This document shows positions 37,613 through 50,530 of a stretch of DNA of 64,000 nucleotides, piece after piece. A program made the translations under genes and the position numbers. The notes below the pieces were generated by a model. The model was not told the origin of the DNA. It saw only the letters and a list, made by a program, of their open reading frames with translations, and made no database searches. Numbering within the stretch: position 1 is the stretch's first letter; each line of letters starts with the position of its first letter. Origin of the DNA: Anopheles merus (lineage: Eukaryota > Arthropoda > Insecta > Diptera > Culicidae). The stretch covers positions 28,340,231-28,404,230 of the forward strand of contig NC_054082.1 in the NCBI RefSeq assembly GCF_017562075.2. Reading direction: 5' to 3'.

Positions 37613-39027
37613 TTAGTATCAATGTATCTCATTTTTTTGTTTTTGTTTTGACCCTTCTCTTACTCTCTCACACACCCTCTCTCTCTTTGTACTCGATTTA
37701 AAGGGGTGTTGAGTCTTCTGCATCGATTAGTGCCGTGCTGCCAAATGTCATCAAACAGCAACAACAACAACAAAAGTGGTTGTAAACAAAATCGAACCAA
37801 TAACAAAAACAACAACAACCCATGATAAGAATCGCGCATGAGGTCAAGACATTCAAGAACTCGCCCCGGGGCCCCGCGGACCGGATCAAAAACTCCCTTT
37901 TACTTCTACACCGGAATATGTGTCAATGTGTCAAACACGACGTGGCCCCCGCCGCCGCCGCCGTCGTGCGAAGCTGAAACCGAGTGGATAAATTATTAGT
38001 GACTCGGTGTGCGCAAGCACACACACACACATCGAGTGAGAAAATAAATCAAAAAAAAAAAACAAAAACACCAAACTTGGCAAAGGAAGATAAAAAAACG
38101 GCATCTAGTAGCACACACACACACACACACTAACACTAGCGACCGATCCGTCTTTTGACAGCCGATCGTGATCTTGACTTGATCTTTGCCGCAACCGGCT
38201 CCAGTCTCTGCGCGGGAAGGCGAAGGTCTGGCAGCTGCTGCGCTGTCTTTGCCGTGTGTGTGTATGTGTGTGACGCCTCGAAACCAAGTCTCCAAGTCTG
38301 GTCGCCCGCGGCCTACAGCATCTTGGAGATGGTCTAAGCGAAACTAACGTGCTGCAAACCGGTGTACGGTGGCTCCCCGAGGCGGGAGGTGGCAGGCAAC
38401 TCCGTTCTCAAGTTCAAGTGTAACCGAGTGTAATTGGAACGAGCAGAGGGATGGGGGAGACGCTCGCAATATCGAAAGGATCGAGATTCGGTGACTTGCA
38501 ACTGCGGCCGGTACAACATCGTGTTCGATATCCATCCCCCCCTTTCGGAAGGTCGTGACCTTGGGTTGGTCGGTCGTCAAAATTAACTAACTGGAGCAGT
38601 GGGCCACGTTCTAGCGACGAAATGGCGTTTTTTTTTTCTTTCGTACGTTACGAACAGGATTGGTGAGTTGCTATCCCCCCTCCCCTCGCCCTACAGATCT
38701 TTGTGATGGTAGATAGGATTGACGGTTGCCCCACAAACCGGGCGAGGATCGAACAAGGACGCGGGCTGGCGCACGGTACACGGTAATTGTAGGGTTGCCG
38801 AAGGGACCGGCACCAAACAGCCTGACATATATATAAATATTATTTAACAGCACCGGTTAAATACTTTCAAGAATTGCTAATCTCTATATTTAACACATGC
38901 CAAAGCTGCATTGATGGGACTCAACTTTTTAAACGAGGGTTTTTCCAATAAAGACATGCCTTGGGTGTGTATGAGTCACAACACAACAGCAAAATGGACA
39001 AACAACTGAATAGAAATAAACAAAGTC

Positions 39028-39030
<3 letters not shown>

Positions 39031-39079
<49 letters not shown>

Positions 39080-39088
39080 CTCTCTCTC
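39031..39088. repeat. (CT)n microsatellite
   Basis: A CT dinucleotide run of about 45 bp with a degenerate right edge. Confidence 0.95.
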
Positions 39089-40293
39089 ATTCTCTCTCGT
39101 CCTTGATTCTACTTCCAACGAACCGTCAATCATCACCCTAAAACACAATCCCTCGTCATATTGCGCAAATTTCCGTTCCGTTCCTGTTTGCTACCATCGT
39201 TGAAATCTCCCGCACTCTCTCGCTGGACGCAATACGCAAACACACGACCAAAGTGCGCGAAAGCTGCGGCAACGCCACACTATGGTAACGCCGGCAGAGG
39301 TATAGGCAGTGCGCATGTGCACAATGGCGAAGGATGTGTTCCGGGGGCGCCACCCTTCAATGCAACGGCAAAGAGAGAGGGATGAGGGAGCTACTCTAAT
39401 CTAATGGAAGTTCATTAGCAAGCGCCATTTGTCAGATTGGTGTGAAAAACGTGTGTCGCACTGCTCGATACACAACCACACCACAGCTACGGGGACGAGA
39501 AGAAGCGACGACAGCAGCGATCTCTCCCTGTGTGTGGGTACGTGTCAAATACACTGTGCCGCTCCTGATAGTACGAGCAGTCGAAAACGACGGAAACGAT
39601 TAGGAAAACATTTCGTCAGACTGCCGAAAGTAGGGCTCAGATTGACTGTTGAGACTAAAATTTAACCAAAAAAGACCATTAGCTGACTCAATGGCTGGGC
39701 ACGTTGTTTTGATCAAGTTTCGGCTTTCGACCGCTACCGCTACCGTAAACCATTGCCATGGTAACCGTGGTGAGCATTGGAGGAAAATGATCGATTTTCT
39801 GTCCGCACAGCGTTGACATTAAATGCGCCGGTGGGGCATAATTTGGGGTAGTTCGCCATGAATGGGGAGGAGTGAATGAGAGAGAAACATTTAATTGATA
39901 GTCACAGCGGTGGCACCCATTCCGCACCACGTCGCCGGGACCAAAAACCCGGGCCCCAGTTGACCGCCAACTCACCGCAACGACCGACTTGGGCTAGAGG
40001 GCAGGTCGTCCTAGGGTTTGACCCTTTACCAGCACGCCGGACACAGCGTGCTGACACACGGCCCCAGTACCTAGCAAGCAAGCGAGAATGATAAATTGGA
40101 TTGCAAGCTTCAATCTGTCCGAATCGGAACGGCCCCCTCCACCGCAAACTCGGAGTTTCGAACGATGGTGTAATTTTGCACCGAGAACGGGAGGACACAG
40201 GTCGTGCTGGTGGTGGTGGTGGTGCGGGTCACCCTCAACTGGGGAGAGGCATTACCTCATTACCATTAGCATGAATTGTGTTATCTTGTTCAT

Positions 40294-40312
40294 GGGGGGG
40301 GGGGGGGGGGGG
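40294..40312. repeat. Poly-G tract, 19 G
   Basis: A pure run of 19 G on plus. Such runs are unstable and can form quadruplexes. Confidence 0.95.
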
Positions 40313-41229
40313 AGGTGTGATACCACGTCGCAGCCACCCTCGGTCACTCGAGTGTAGAATATTTTTGTGATTTATTTAAATGTCCCGTGTACAGTTTAGC
40401 GCCGTTTCCAACTATCACCACCATGGACTGGTGTGCCGCTGTGTGTTTAGGTGTGTATTGGTATTTCTATAAAATTGCGAACAAATCGCGCTCTCTTCTA
40501 CACAGCACTCCATAAACTCCAGTGTTCATTGCAACTGTGTGTGGCTCGCTGTGGCGCACTTGGTGCACGGTGTGCGTACACCACGGCTGCGCAGCGCGTG
40601 TGATTGTGTGCGCAATTTTGATTATGATTCGACCACCTTTTAAAACGCTGTGCGTACTAAAACCACGCTGCGTGCGTCGATCTCGCGTCGATCAGTGCGC
40701 GAGCCGCCAACCAACACCGCGTACACACCGAGAGCCCCCAGCTTCGCAGTGAGTGTGTGTCGTTCATTAATGTTCCGTTGACCTAAATACACCCATTATT
40801 CGTTGACCCCGGTTTTCTCGCTGATCGTTTTGTGGAATGGATTCTCGCGCAACCACCACCACCCCCATGCCCACCATCTCAACCCAGGTGCGTGCACAGG
40901 TAGTCGCAGCACAAGTACATAAACACGCACACACACGCAAGTGTTCTGCATAAGTACGTTTTACGTCGGGGGATTTTTTTTCTTCTTCTCCCTTCATCCG
41001 CTCCTGCCCAGTCGATTCGAACAATCGAACGCGTCATCCCTCAGCGCGCGGGGAGTAAACGAGGGACGAATAAAAAAGATTGGTTCCAGCGCTTCTCAAT
41101 AACTGTGCTGCTACCGCCACATGCGTAAGGACTAAGAGAACCAGCATCATTACCAATTTCATAAATTCCATATTTCTTTTGCAATTCTTTGTAAATTTTG
41201 CGTAACAAAGTTGCTTTCAAAACTATAAG

Positions 41230-41388
41230 AGGCGATCCCGTAGTATAGTCGTCAACTGGTACGACTTAATAACATGCCCGTCCTGGGGTTCAAGCCTCAA
41301 ATGGACCGTCCCCCCGTAGCAATAACTGACGATCTGGCTGCATGATACTGAATAAGTTGCGATAGGACGTAATGCCAAATAGAAGAAG
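41230..41388 (+). repeat. SINE200-like tRNA-derived SINE, internally deleted
   Basis: Begins GAGGCGATCCCGTAGTATAG, has GTCAACTGGTACGACTTAAT and the B-box-like GGGGTTCAAGCCTC at about 41285-41298, then GGACCGTCC. It ends with a shortened 3' part finishing AATAGAAGAAG. The tRNA-like head is the best preserved of the copies. Confidence 0.75.
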
Positions 41389-44388
41389 TTACTTTCACAA
41401 GAATGGTGCAATAGTCAAAAAGTCGACAAACTAGCTTCATTCTATTACATTCAAAATGTCACAAATTCGCTACATTCTGAAAAGATTTCGCTTGATATGA
41501 TAATGGTGTCGTCGTTGTATTTTTATAGCATCCACAAACCTATTGGACTTCTGCGATTTTTTAAATCGTAACTTAAATGTATGCTTATGTCTTTGTTAGA
41601 CATTTCCGTTCTTTCGGAGCTGCCTCATCTCGGGAGGTAATGGAGACAGTCCCCAGCCCGATCTGTTTAATTGGCTGACGTCATAAATGAGGCCTAAATT
41701 TGGAGAAAAGGGGATTATGTACACTTTTTATTTACACATTAACTTGTTTTACAAAATTTGAATGTTGGATTAAGTTATAGAATGATCCATCATTTAAGCA
41801 ATCAATAGTTCGTTTGAGAAAAACGTACGACGAGCATGTGTTTGAAACTGTTCAATTTGCATACAGTGCACAAACGGATTCATCTTCCAGCAAAAGAGCT
41901 GGCATTATTTCACATTACTTGTATTCAAGCAATACCAAGGCTTCAATCCGCAAAACCTAATCAAAACTGTAACTGCCTCATCATATAAATCCGTATGATG
42001 AACTTCTGCAGAACGAATTCTCGAAAGAAAGAGAATACCATGTAGTATAGCGTTTAACGCAAATGAAGCAAAAGGTCGGCAATAATTCATAGAAATCCTG
42101 CAGCTTTCAGCTCTCTCTCTCTTGCTATCGTACTAAAGACAAGATCAACAAAACTTTACAAGTGTTAAGAACCGCTGGAGCGTTCACTAGGTCGCAATCT
42201 GCACTTGTTTCATGCGCAATCGAGCTTTCATGCGCACCACATATCCCGGGTGCAAGTTTTACGCATAAAAATCTGACCTTTGAGCGGAATAATAAATAAT
42301 CAAAACACCAAGAAGTTATGACGCCGTGTGACGATGACTACCACCTTCTTCGATATGGGAAAGGGCAGCAGCACCAGCAGACGGGCAGGAAATCACAAAG
42401 GGAACTCGCCCGTACGCTCGCTGCGTCGCGACCTACACGCTTCCACGGCAATAATTTAGACCTCCAGGAATTGAACGAAATCGACGCAAAGGATAACTTG
42501 TTTCGTACCGAGAGCTGTTGCCGTCCAAGATATACCCCCCCCCCCCTCCAACCTTGCCCCTTCCCACCAGATAAACCAATTTACGGCCGAAAGACAGGGC
42601 CCAAAGATCTAGGGCAAGTATCCACCCCTCCACCTTTCCCCCCATCGTCCACGGACGGACAAAAAATAAATAAGGGCAAAATTAATTTACATAGCCTACT
42701 GTTGGTTGTCACTACTGGATAGTTGGTTGGGGCTAGGCGTTGCTCTGGCTTCTGTCAACCCTTGCTGACACTTACCAACCACATCACATCTTGTGCTCGT
42801 TATCAAACACACACACACACACACGCGGAGACCCTAGAAGGCGTTCCGTTTTCCCTTTTTTTGTCCCTGTAATCCCTTATCACCTCGGCGTAGTGACGAA
42901 AGTGACACTGCGACAGAGCCTGGCCGCAGCCTGGTGTTGTCCAACGGCTCCCACGGCGTTACAGCTATCTGTCTCGCTATCTGTCTTCTTCGTCTTCGTC
43001 TAGAAGACTTCCTCTCCCTGGTTCCTGCCGATGCTGAGGATGACTTGCCTGTCCGTCAGAGCCTAAGCTCCCACCCGTGCAAGGGGTGACGTTCTTGATC
43101 GTTTTATCAAACTTTATTATGCAAGTTCCCTGCTGACGGCCCCGTCTCTCGCTTCAGTTGGCTCATCGTCGAGTTGATTTGAATACTGTTCCATCCCCGG
43201 GCGTTATCTTCCGCGCTCGCGTCTTTACCTCACATGCGCACGTTTTGTGCCGGTTTCGCGCGAAGCCGCTGCAGCTTGCATCATACTACGCCTCTCTGAT
43301 CAGTGTCTTGGCGTTGTAGCTTCCCTTCTTTTCTGTTCCTCTTCTGTGTATTTTTTTTTTAATGTTGATAAGCTATATCTCCCAACTCCCGTGTCGGGAT
43401 CCGGCATGTGTGTGTGTGTGTGCTTGTGCAAGGCTGCTGTTGTGGTGTAGGGCCCCGTTTTATCACCTCTCGGCGATGTCTCTTATCATGCGCATGCGTT
43501 AAACAGTGCAGACATTTAAATTTCCCTGTCCGTAAATGGCACCGAGTGCATCGATACGAACTGCAATTAGCTCGCGCTGGGCGAGATGTAAGTGTGAGCT
43601 GACCGGCTAAAAATGTTGCAATATTGCTCTTCCGCGACACATTCAATCGGTGGCGACAACTGCCATCAATCTGTGGATTGATGTTCACTTCTGTCGCAGT
43701 TTTCTCTCCTCGCCGGGGTCTAGCATATTAAGTCCCGTGCCCCGGCATGTCCCGCAACAACTCAGAACTGTAAATGTCAGCGTAAAGTTGCATAAACACG
43801 CCGTCCACAGAATGTGCTGCCTGCCTGGTGGGCACAAATGCATATGTATGTGCGGTGCCGATGGGGTGGCCCTCTGGTGACTCATTAGGCTTTATCGACA
43901 AAGGAAACAGCACTAACCCAGGTCCGTCCGGGGAACGAACGAAACAACGAAAGTGAGAGAGAAACAGAGAGAGTTGTTAGCGAGGTACACGATTCTACGC
44001 CTGGCCTGTGTTCTAATTAAACGTGCGACACATTAGCCGAAGCGTCGGAGACATTTCCCATGGTCCTCCTTGTTCTCGATGGTGTTATGTGCTGACGTGC
44101 GCGTAGACCCTTTGGTAATCGTTTGCTGACAGGCTAGCTACTGCGTGTGTCTACTGCGTACTCGGTCGATGTGTAATGTGTTTGTTTTCTCCAAGAACTT
44201 TAGGCCCGATATCGCAATGATGATGATGATTAATGCTTGCTGTGTGCTTTTTCTCTTCATGTGCTGCACAGCAAACTCTTGGATGTCTTCAATGTCCAAC
44301 ATCAGGCATTATTGGTTCACTCCAAATATTGGATGTAACAAACACCCATCATCTATTGGTCTGAAACCTTTTCGCGATTGATTATGCG

Positions 44389-44778
44389 ATGTGCAAAACG
44401 ATGCGCAAGGTTATTATAACAGCCCTCATATATGCACTTCCCATCTCCGTGCGGTGCATTTGGAAACTTCCAGCAAAAACACACCGATACCAGCGACTGT
44501 GCCCAGCGGGTGTCGCCGTCCGGGTTGGGGTCGGTGATATTTTGCAAACTTTACAAACATGTTACAACCCCATTATTCAACCCCAATGTACACGATCCCT
44601 CGGCGTAATTGTGTGCAAGGCAGGGGCAGGGAAGGGTGGGTGTTTGGTAAAAAAAGGGGGGGAGAAGGAAGCAACTACCCTTATTAGATCCGCAGTGACG
44701 AGGTACGAGATATCTTGTTGGAAGACCACCAGAACCAGTAACTGGATCGAGCGGGTCTGGATGAGGCTGTGTCTGTGA
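44389..44778 (+). CDS. Unassigned open frame, signal-peptide-like start
   Basis: ATG-started frame of 129 codons. The fifth codon is a second ATG followed by RKVIITALIYALPISVRC, which could act as a signal peptide. The rest is Cys-containing and basic (KAGAGKGGCLVKKGGEKE). There is no family match, no recognisable promoter and no conserved domain. Its length is not exceptional for a 64 kb window, so it is probably chance. Confidence 0.12.
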   Translation: MCKTMRKVIITALIYALPISVRCIWKLPAKTHRYQRLCPAGVAVRVGVGDILQTLQTCYNPIIQPQCTRSLGVIVCKAGAGKGGCLVKKGGEKEATTLIRSAVTRYEISCWKTTRTSNWIERVWMRLCL

Positions 44779-45860
44779 ATATACGGTATGGTAATTTAAA
44801 GTGTCAACATCTCATCGTTGATAAGCAATTCCGTAACCACCTCGCGGGTTGAAAATACACAACCACAAACCAAAAAAAAAAAACAACAATTCTGTAACAT
44901 CCATAGCGTACAGCCAAGGAAGGTGTGCATGTGCATATGTGTGTATGTTCGTAAGTGTCCCCAAGATCGATCGATTCTGTACTAATGCGGAACGAAAATA
45001 GCTTTCCCGTGCTGAGGCGTCCGCGTTGAGGTTCGATCTTTGGGCTGCGGATCTTGGTGCCGACCGTTGGCCCAAGGAAAGGGTTGTGGGATGCTAATTA
45101 AAAGATAACAGATACTGGTGTGCTCTCTTTGAACCCTTTCTTTTCTTCTTCCCCCGCAATAATTGATGTGCTCATTTATCTTACCTATTGAGTGACGACT
45201 GTTCAAGGCTGTTTAGGGTTTCTGTTTTGCTACGATTGCCGATACTGTTGATTAGGAATTATCATCACCCACCTTTTTTTTGTTGTTGAGGAACTGCTTG
45301 CATCGTAAATAGACTCGAAAATCAACAACCTACTGTCAGGATGGCGTCTTTCGCAACCACGATGCTATTGGCACGTGATTTTGATTTGTTTGCCAAAAAT
45401 TAAAAACAAATAGACGGCAAGAGGCATAAATAAGATAAATGTAACGCAATGTTATACACATGTAATGGAATGGGTAATACAAAAAAAGGTGTAACGATTT
45501 TCCGTCTATTAGTTTTCTCCACCAACACCCACCGAAACCGTTCAACAACAATGATCGGATGTTGGTGATGATCGTGGAAAAGATAGCTCCGCGAAACGTT
45601 ACGATACATATGAATGAAGTTGTTTTTTGTTGTCTCTCCTTCCTTCCTTCCTTTCTCTCTCTCTCTCTCTCTCTACTAATGCTGTAATGGAAAGTAACAA
45701 CATTTCCACGGCGGCTGGAGGTTTTCTTTACCATACGATCTTCTTCTTACTCCTCGTTTGCCACCCCATTTGCACTGCTGCCTTCCATCCCGCGATCGTA
45801 TCTACGCGATCGTGCCCGGTAATGTACAACCTTGACACATCGTGAGCTACCTAAGCGCGC

Positions 45861-45882
45861 GTGTGTGTGTGTGTGTGTGTGT
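45861..45882. repeat. (GT)n microsatellite
   Basis: An uninterrupted GT dinucleotide run. Confidence 0.9.
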
Positions 45883-47786
45883 GCCACTGCTGCTGTCGCT
45901 GCCGGTCATCATCTGTTCCGGTGTGTGGCCCACCCGCTACCACCAGTTCCCCCAAAGCTCCACGCTTAGCTTTGATGGCCATTATCGTTTGGCTGTTTTC
46001 CATAAGACACCACCCGCCCCATTAGACAGATTGGACATTGATTAGTGTCATTTTTCCCATCGTTTGTCGCGCACGTGAGTAACTGCCGCGGTCTCCGGCT
46101 GCTGTCTCCGGCAACCCTTGGCCCCGGGCCCGGTTCAGCCTCGCCCTCTCCCTCTTCGTGGGTGTTGTGCACATGTGGCAATCTAGATTTCAGTGTCTCC
46201 ATGCCACTGCGCCCCACCGTTTTGTTTGTTTAAGGCCAATTGTTTGGGGTCCGTTATCGGCGTTGGCCGTTTTTCCCGTCAACCCGGGCGGGGTTGACAC
46301 TGTAGTCCCCCTGTCCGGCCATTTCGCGGCACACGACTCTAGCAACCCGTTGACGAACGATAATGATTGGCCGTTTGGTACGAGCATACATGCGGTCGAT
46401 CAGTCGGATGTACAGCATCCGAAGCGAGCCCTTTATCCGCCAATTTTTCACATGCACACACATACACACACACATTTTAGACTCAGGGACACACCGTGGA
46501 GGAAGGAAAAACCGCACCAAATACAGCACAATACAAACGATGCATTTCCGTGGAGCGAAGAACAAACAAAAAAATACGCGTAATGAATGGCCCGTTGCGC
46601 GCGCGATACGATTGTGCGCAAGATTTATTGCGCCTGGTTTCGGAACGGCGGCGGCTGCGTCGAAACGATTTCCCTTCCGCGCACGAGAGCATGGCCGTCC
46701 GCCGTATTTCCACCTGGACCTGGATCACAACCGTACACACGCACACGCACCTCGCAGAAGAAACGAGTCCCAAGTTTGTTTACATTGAACAAAATGTATA
46801 CCACCAATTTCGCCGGTTTTATTTTCCAACCTTTTCACCCTCCCCCTCTCCCCGTTCGGTGGCCGGTGCCACGCGGGACATCGGTTTTATAATTCGCTGA
46901 ACAATCAACATCCATTATCGTTTAGTAAGTGTGCTGCCCGGGATGGTCTATTGGTGTGGCGGGGGAGGCGGGGGGTTGCAGGAGTGAGGAAAAGGGGGAA
47001 GGGTTTAGTTGGACTTGTTTGCCTTTTTTCCTATTTCATTTAGCTATCGTACCATGTTCGGCCCCCACACCATCACACGATCATCACACACTGGGACGCG
47101 CACACCCTCGCCGCCGCCGCCGCCGCAAGGGAAGTGTTGGTTTATGATTTTGGGAACTACACGCGGCCAATACTCATACAAACACGCACACGATTGCACA
47201 AAACCTTGGAATGAATCATTCACCATTCAACTTCTGCTTCAGCTGCCAACAAACGTATGTTGGCTTGATCGCCCGATCGAATTAGCTAATAGACTCGAGA
47301 ACAACGGAGCACAACGCCAGGGGGCCAGCGATATGGTTTCTTCAAACGGCCTGCCTTACGGCTCCTCCCCGGACAGCCCCATCAGATCGTAACGTAGTAT
47401 TTGCAACTAATATACTCTATTGAATCTAGGGAACAAGATATTTTGCCTGCGATACGACAGTTTGCATTTGTTTTTTTTGTTTTGTTTTTTGTTTTGGTTT
47501 GATGATTTGAATATGGGTGCCCACGTGGTGGTAAGCACGCAGCACAAAAAGGGAAGGGAACGACATCACACCACAAGGATTTATCGTTAGTAGTTATTCC
47601 ATACAAGTAAAGATAAAGTATTTCCTCTAAATATTTGCGGCTCTGTGTGTTTGTCCGTTGCTCTTTTCCCAATCTTCTATCGCTCTCTCCGTCTCTCTAC
47701 CTCACCGCTTCTATGTGTTTCTCTGATACCCCTTTTTGCGCGAAAACTCTCACATATGCCGGTCGAGTTTTGGTTCATGTCGGATT

Positions 47787-49704
47787 TTATCGCGTGTAAA
47801 ACACCTTATAGTAGAGCGTCTTCGGGCGCCACAGGCTGTAGGAGTTGTCGAACTTGAGCAAGTACGTGCCCTCGCCCGGGTACGTGTGCGAACCGGCGTA
47901 CACTTCCTGGTGACACTCGCGCCTGTAGATCGGTATGATGATCGAGATGGGATTGCGCGAACCGAGCGCACTGCCGGCCGAACTCATTTGGCTGCTCTGC
48001 ACCTGGCCGCACTCCAGATCTTCCGCACAAATGACCTCTGCACGGGAGATGGAATTGGGATTGGTTCATATAAGCATTGGGATATGTCGAGCCGCTACTG
48101 TTACGGTGGGTGCGTTTTTCCACCATCACTTACCATCGTCCTCCTCTATCGTGTCGTCGTCCTCGTCGCTTTCGCTAATGTGCACCGACACCTCGGTCGT
48201 CGGTGGTTTGCCCCATTCGAAGTAAACGCCGAACCCGATATCGTAGCTGTCGGTGGCAAACTCCCAGAACAAACACGAACCGCCCTCGTGCGTTGGCACC
48301 TTCACCTGCAATGGTAGAAACGATTTACGAATGCTTCCATTTGTGTCCATTTGTGACCGGCACAAGGGGATCTTACCGTTACGGTGTCGCCATGATTTAC
48401 GCGTATCACTCCATCCCCTTTCCCTGCCATCACTTCCTGCTTGAACAGCTTAATGTCTGGCTTTGTCCACATGTTTGCCGGGCTGATTACTGCGTAATCT
48501 ACAAGAAACGGGCACGGCCCAAGGGATGATATAATGGCATTAAGGGTTGCAAGAAAAACAGCAAAGACCGACCACACAATGCACCACCAACAATTACCTC
48601 CAGAGTCGTTGTCACTGTCGCACTGTTCCTTAAACTCGAATTGACTATTTTCCTTGGCGTTATTCGCGTTGGCAAACTCGTTGGCCGCGGCCGGCTCGAT
48701 CGCACCGGCAGCACCATTCTCGCACACGACCGCAGTCGGTGTGTCGTCCTCCTCGCCGTCCGATAAGCTCTTCAGCCGGGCCAAATTGGTGGCCACCTGG
48801 GCCTGCAGCTGCTGCATGTACTGGTGGTAGTGTTCGTTCTGCAGCTGCCGTATCAGTACGGCCTGCTGCTCCGGATTGCCCGGGAATTGGATCTCCGCGT
48901 ACTCCTTAAACTGATGGTACGTTTGCTGGTTCAGCGCATCCTGCAGCTGTCGCCGATGCAGCTCCTCGCGGTTCTTCTCACTCTCAAGCCGGGCCAGCTC
49001 CTCCTGCCGCTCCCGTTCGGCGGCGAGCGCCTCGGTGCGCTGGATTTCCTCCTGCTCCGCCCGGCGTGCCTTTTCCTCCCGGTCCTTTTTGATCGCTTCG
49101 ACGTACGGCTTGAACAGCGGGCACAGCCGGTCGAGCAGATCGATGAAGCCCTCCATCGCCTGCAGCTTCGTGATCGTGCCAAGCTGCTGCCACGCTATTC
49201 TGCGATCTTTGCCGATCACATCGAACATGCCGAGCGGCGGTGCCTTGGACAGGTCCAGCGGTCCATGTGCAGCCTGCTGTGTGAACGCCACCAGCTGTGA
49301 ACGCGCAAACACGCAAACAAACCGGAAGGGGTTATTTCGTTTCCCTTCACTGCGAAAGTGGGGCAGCTCGCGGGTGTGCTTACCTTTAAATTGTCCTCAT
49401 AGCTTAAATGGATCGCTTTTCCAGATTTTTCTACAACAAAAACAAGAGACGCATTTAGCTGTTGCGCTTTAGTGCCACTGAGTGCGCGCCAGTGTGTGCG
49501 CCGGAATGCTTGTGACCGTTCCGCTCTCCTACCTTTGTAAAAACTGCACGCCAGCTTGTACAGCTCCTTCAGCGGCAGGTTCCATTTCAAGATTTTACTG
49601 TTATCTTCGCCGACGGTTCCCGCGTCGAGGGAAAGGTCTTTGAAGGAAAGCTCCAAGTTGTCTCCGCCTATCATGGTTGCTTGCTGCTGTGCCGTGCTGT
49701 CCAT
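47787..49704 (-). CDS. ACBD3: Golgi resident protein GCP60 / acyl-CoA-binding domain protein 3 homologue
   Basis: Golgi-associated scaffold; in mammals it binds giantin and PI4KB. Minus-strand exons: 49704-49533, 49430-49384, 49294-48598, 48498-48377, 48305-48134 and 48037-47787. All junctions are GT-AG and phases close exactly to 1461 nt, 486 residues (human about 528). Residues about 35-140 form the acyl-CoA-binding domain (KWNLPLKELYKLACSFYK, then PPLGMFDVIGKDRRIAWQQL and EGFIDLLDRLCPLFK). Residues 145-245 are a charged, Gln/Glu-rich coiled coil (REEKARRAEQEEIQR). From residue 306 a GOLD domain follows (GGSCLFWEFATDSYDIGFGV; ends GTYLLKFDNSYSLWRPKTLY), interrupted by an acidic loop ESDEDDDTIEEDD. 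Start is the ATG at 49704; a second in-frame ATG lies ten codons on. It is head to head with the Alas upstream region. Confidence 0.93.
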
Positions 49705-50530
49705 CACCACCCCCCTGGGCGACGACGTTGCTCCGTTCTTATCAACACTGGGTGGGAACACACGGGGAAAATTCGCTACGCTGCGTTGGCCCAGCCTTAC
49801 TTGCGTGCGCTCTTACTGCAGGACTGCCGTGCCGCCGGAAAATTTGTGAGGCAAAGAAAGTGTCGCTTTACACTAGGCACTGTATCGAAACAGCAACTTA
49901 CACGTCCACCCAGAAGAAAAGTTCTTATTTCTTTTCATTTGTTTTCTGGTGTCATCACTGTTCTGTCAAAAAAATCTTTTCGCATCCAATAGAACATTGG
50001 GTGCGGGAGGGGGTGTTGTTTTCGTGAAGGCGCGATTACACGAAGTAGCATGTTGAATGATGATGCGGTCTGTCATACGATTGTGAGGTGCACTTTTTAC
50101 GAAACTCGGATGCTGGATTAGTTTCTCTGTTGTATTTCATTATCAAGCACTTTTTTATTTGAACCGAGAAAAAATCACACACACGTTTACCAAACCACAC
50201 TGGAAATTCGATAAGAACTTTTATTGTTGTTGGTTTATATTTCCTGAACATCACACTGTGCCGATACTATATAAATCTTGTTTTGACAAATGCAGTAAAC
50301 CCGCGAACTCGATACCATAAACGAAACGACTTCCCCCTCCCTTTTCCCTCCTTCAACACATGAGCTGTCAAAAAGGGGTTTGCAAATTTTGTTGTCCTGA
50401 AAAGTTGGTGCGCTATTTATTGGTGAAATCGAACGTGGTTTCGTCGTTACAGAAGTGAAAATTTAAGCCCGCTGCTGCAGAAACTGAACGGAAACCTGTT
50501 CCGGCAAGAGTTGTTAAGGTACGTTGAGTC
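49705..50530. promoter_or_regulatory. ACBD3 promoter side and candidate first exon toward Alas
   Basis: This lies between the ACBD3 start and a plus-strand candidate noncoding exon. That exon ends GAGTTGTTAAG with a GTACGT donor at 50520, so the region may drive both directions. The exon assignment rests only on the donor and orientation; no TATA box was recognised. Confidence 0.3.

Larger units (their letters stand above)
33031..41229. other. Gene-free stretch with many simple repeats
   Basis: No exon chain I can support. It has homopolymer tracts (poly-C near 33899-33910, poly-G 40294-40312), GT, CA and CT runs, and G-rich purine stretches (36420-36450 and 37160-37200). One short minus-strand frame with a signal-peptide-like start (34829-34620) is noted separately. 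Confidence 0.45.
41389..47786. other. Gene-free stretch upstream of the ACBD3 3' end
   Basis: Nothing firmly coding was seen. The first kilobase is AT-rich and the rest GC-balanced. It contains CT and GT runs (45650-45674 and 45861-45882) and a CCG run (47108-47126). One ATG-started frame of 129 codons (44389-44778) is listed separately at low confidence. The end adjacent to 47786 holds the ACBD3 3' UTR. Confidence 0.45.

Noticed and set aside
13669..41683. CRE-like palindromes TGACGTCA at 13669-13676 and 41676-41683
   Set aside because: Isolated 8-mers far from any known start site; two in 64 kb is near chance expectation.
47009..47392. A 127-codon frame upstream of the ACBD3 3' end
   Set aside because: It begins at a non-ATG codon, includes a CCG-repeat proline run, and has no family match or context. 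The ATG-started part is only 113 codons.
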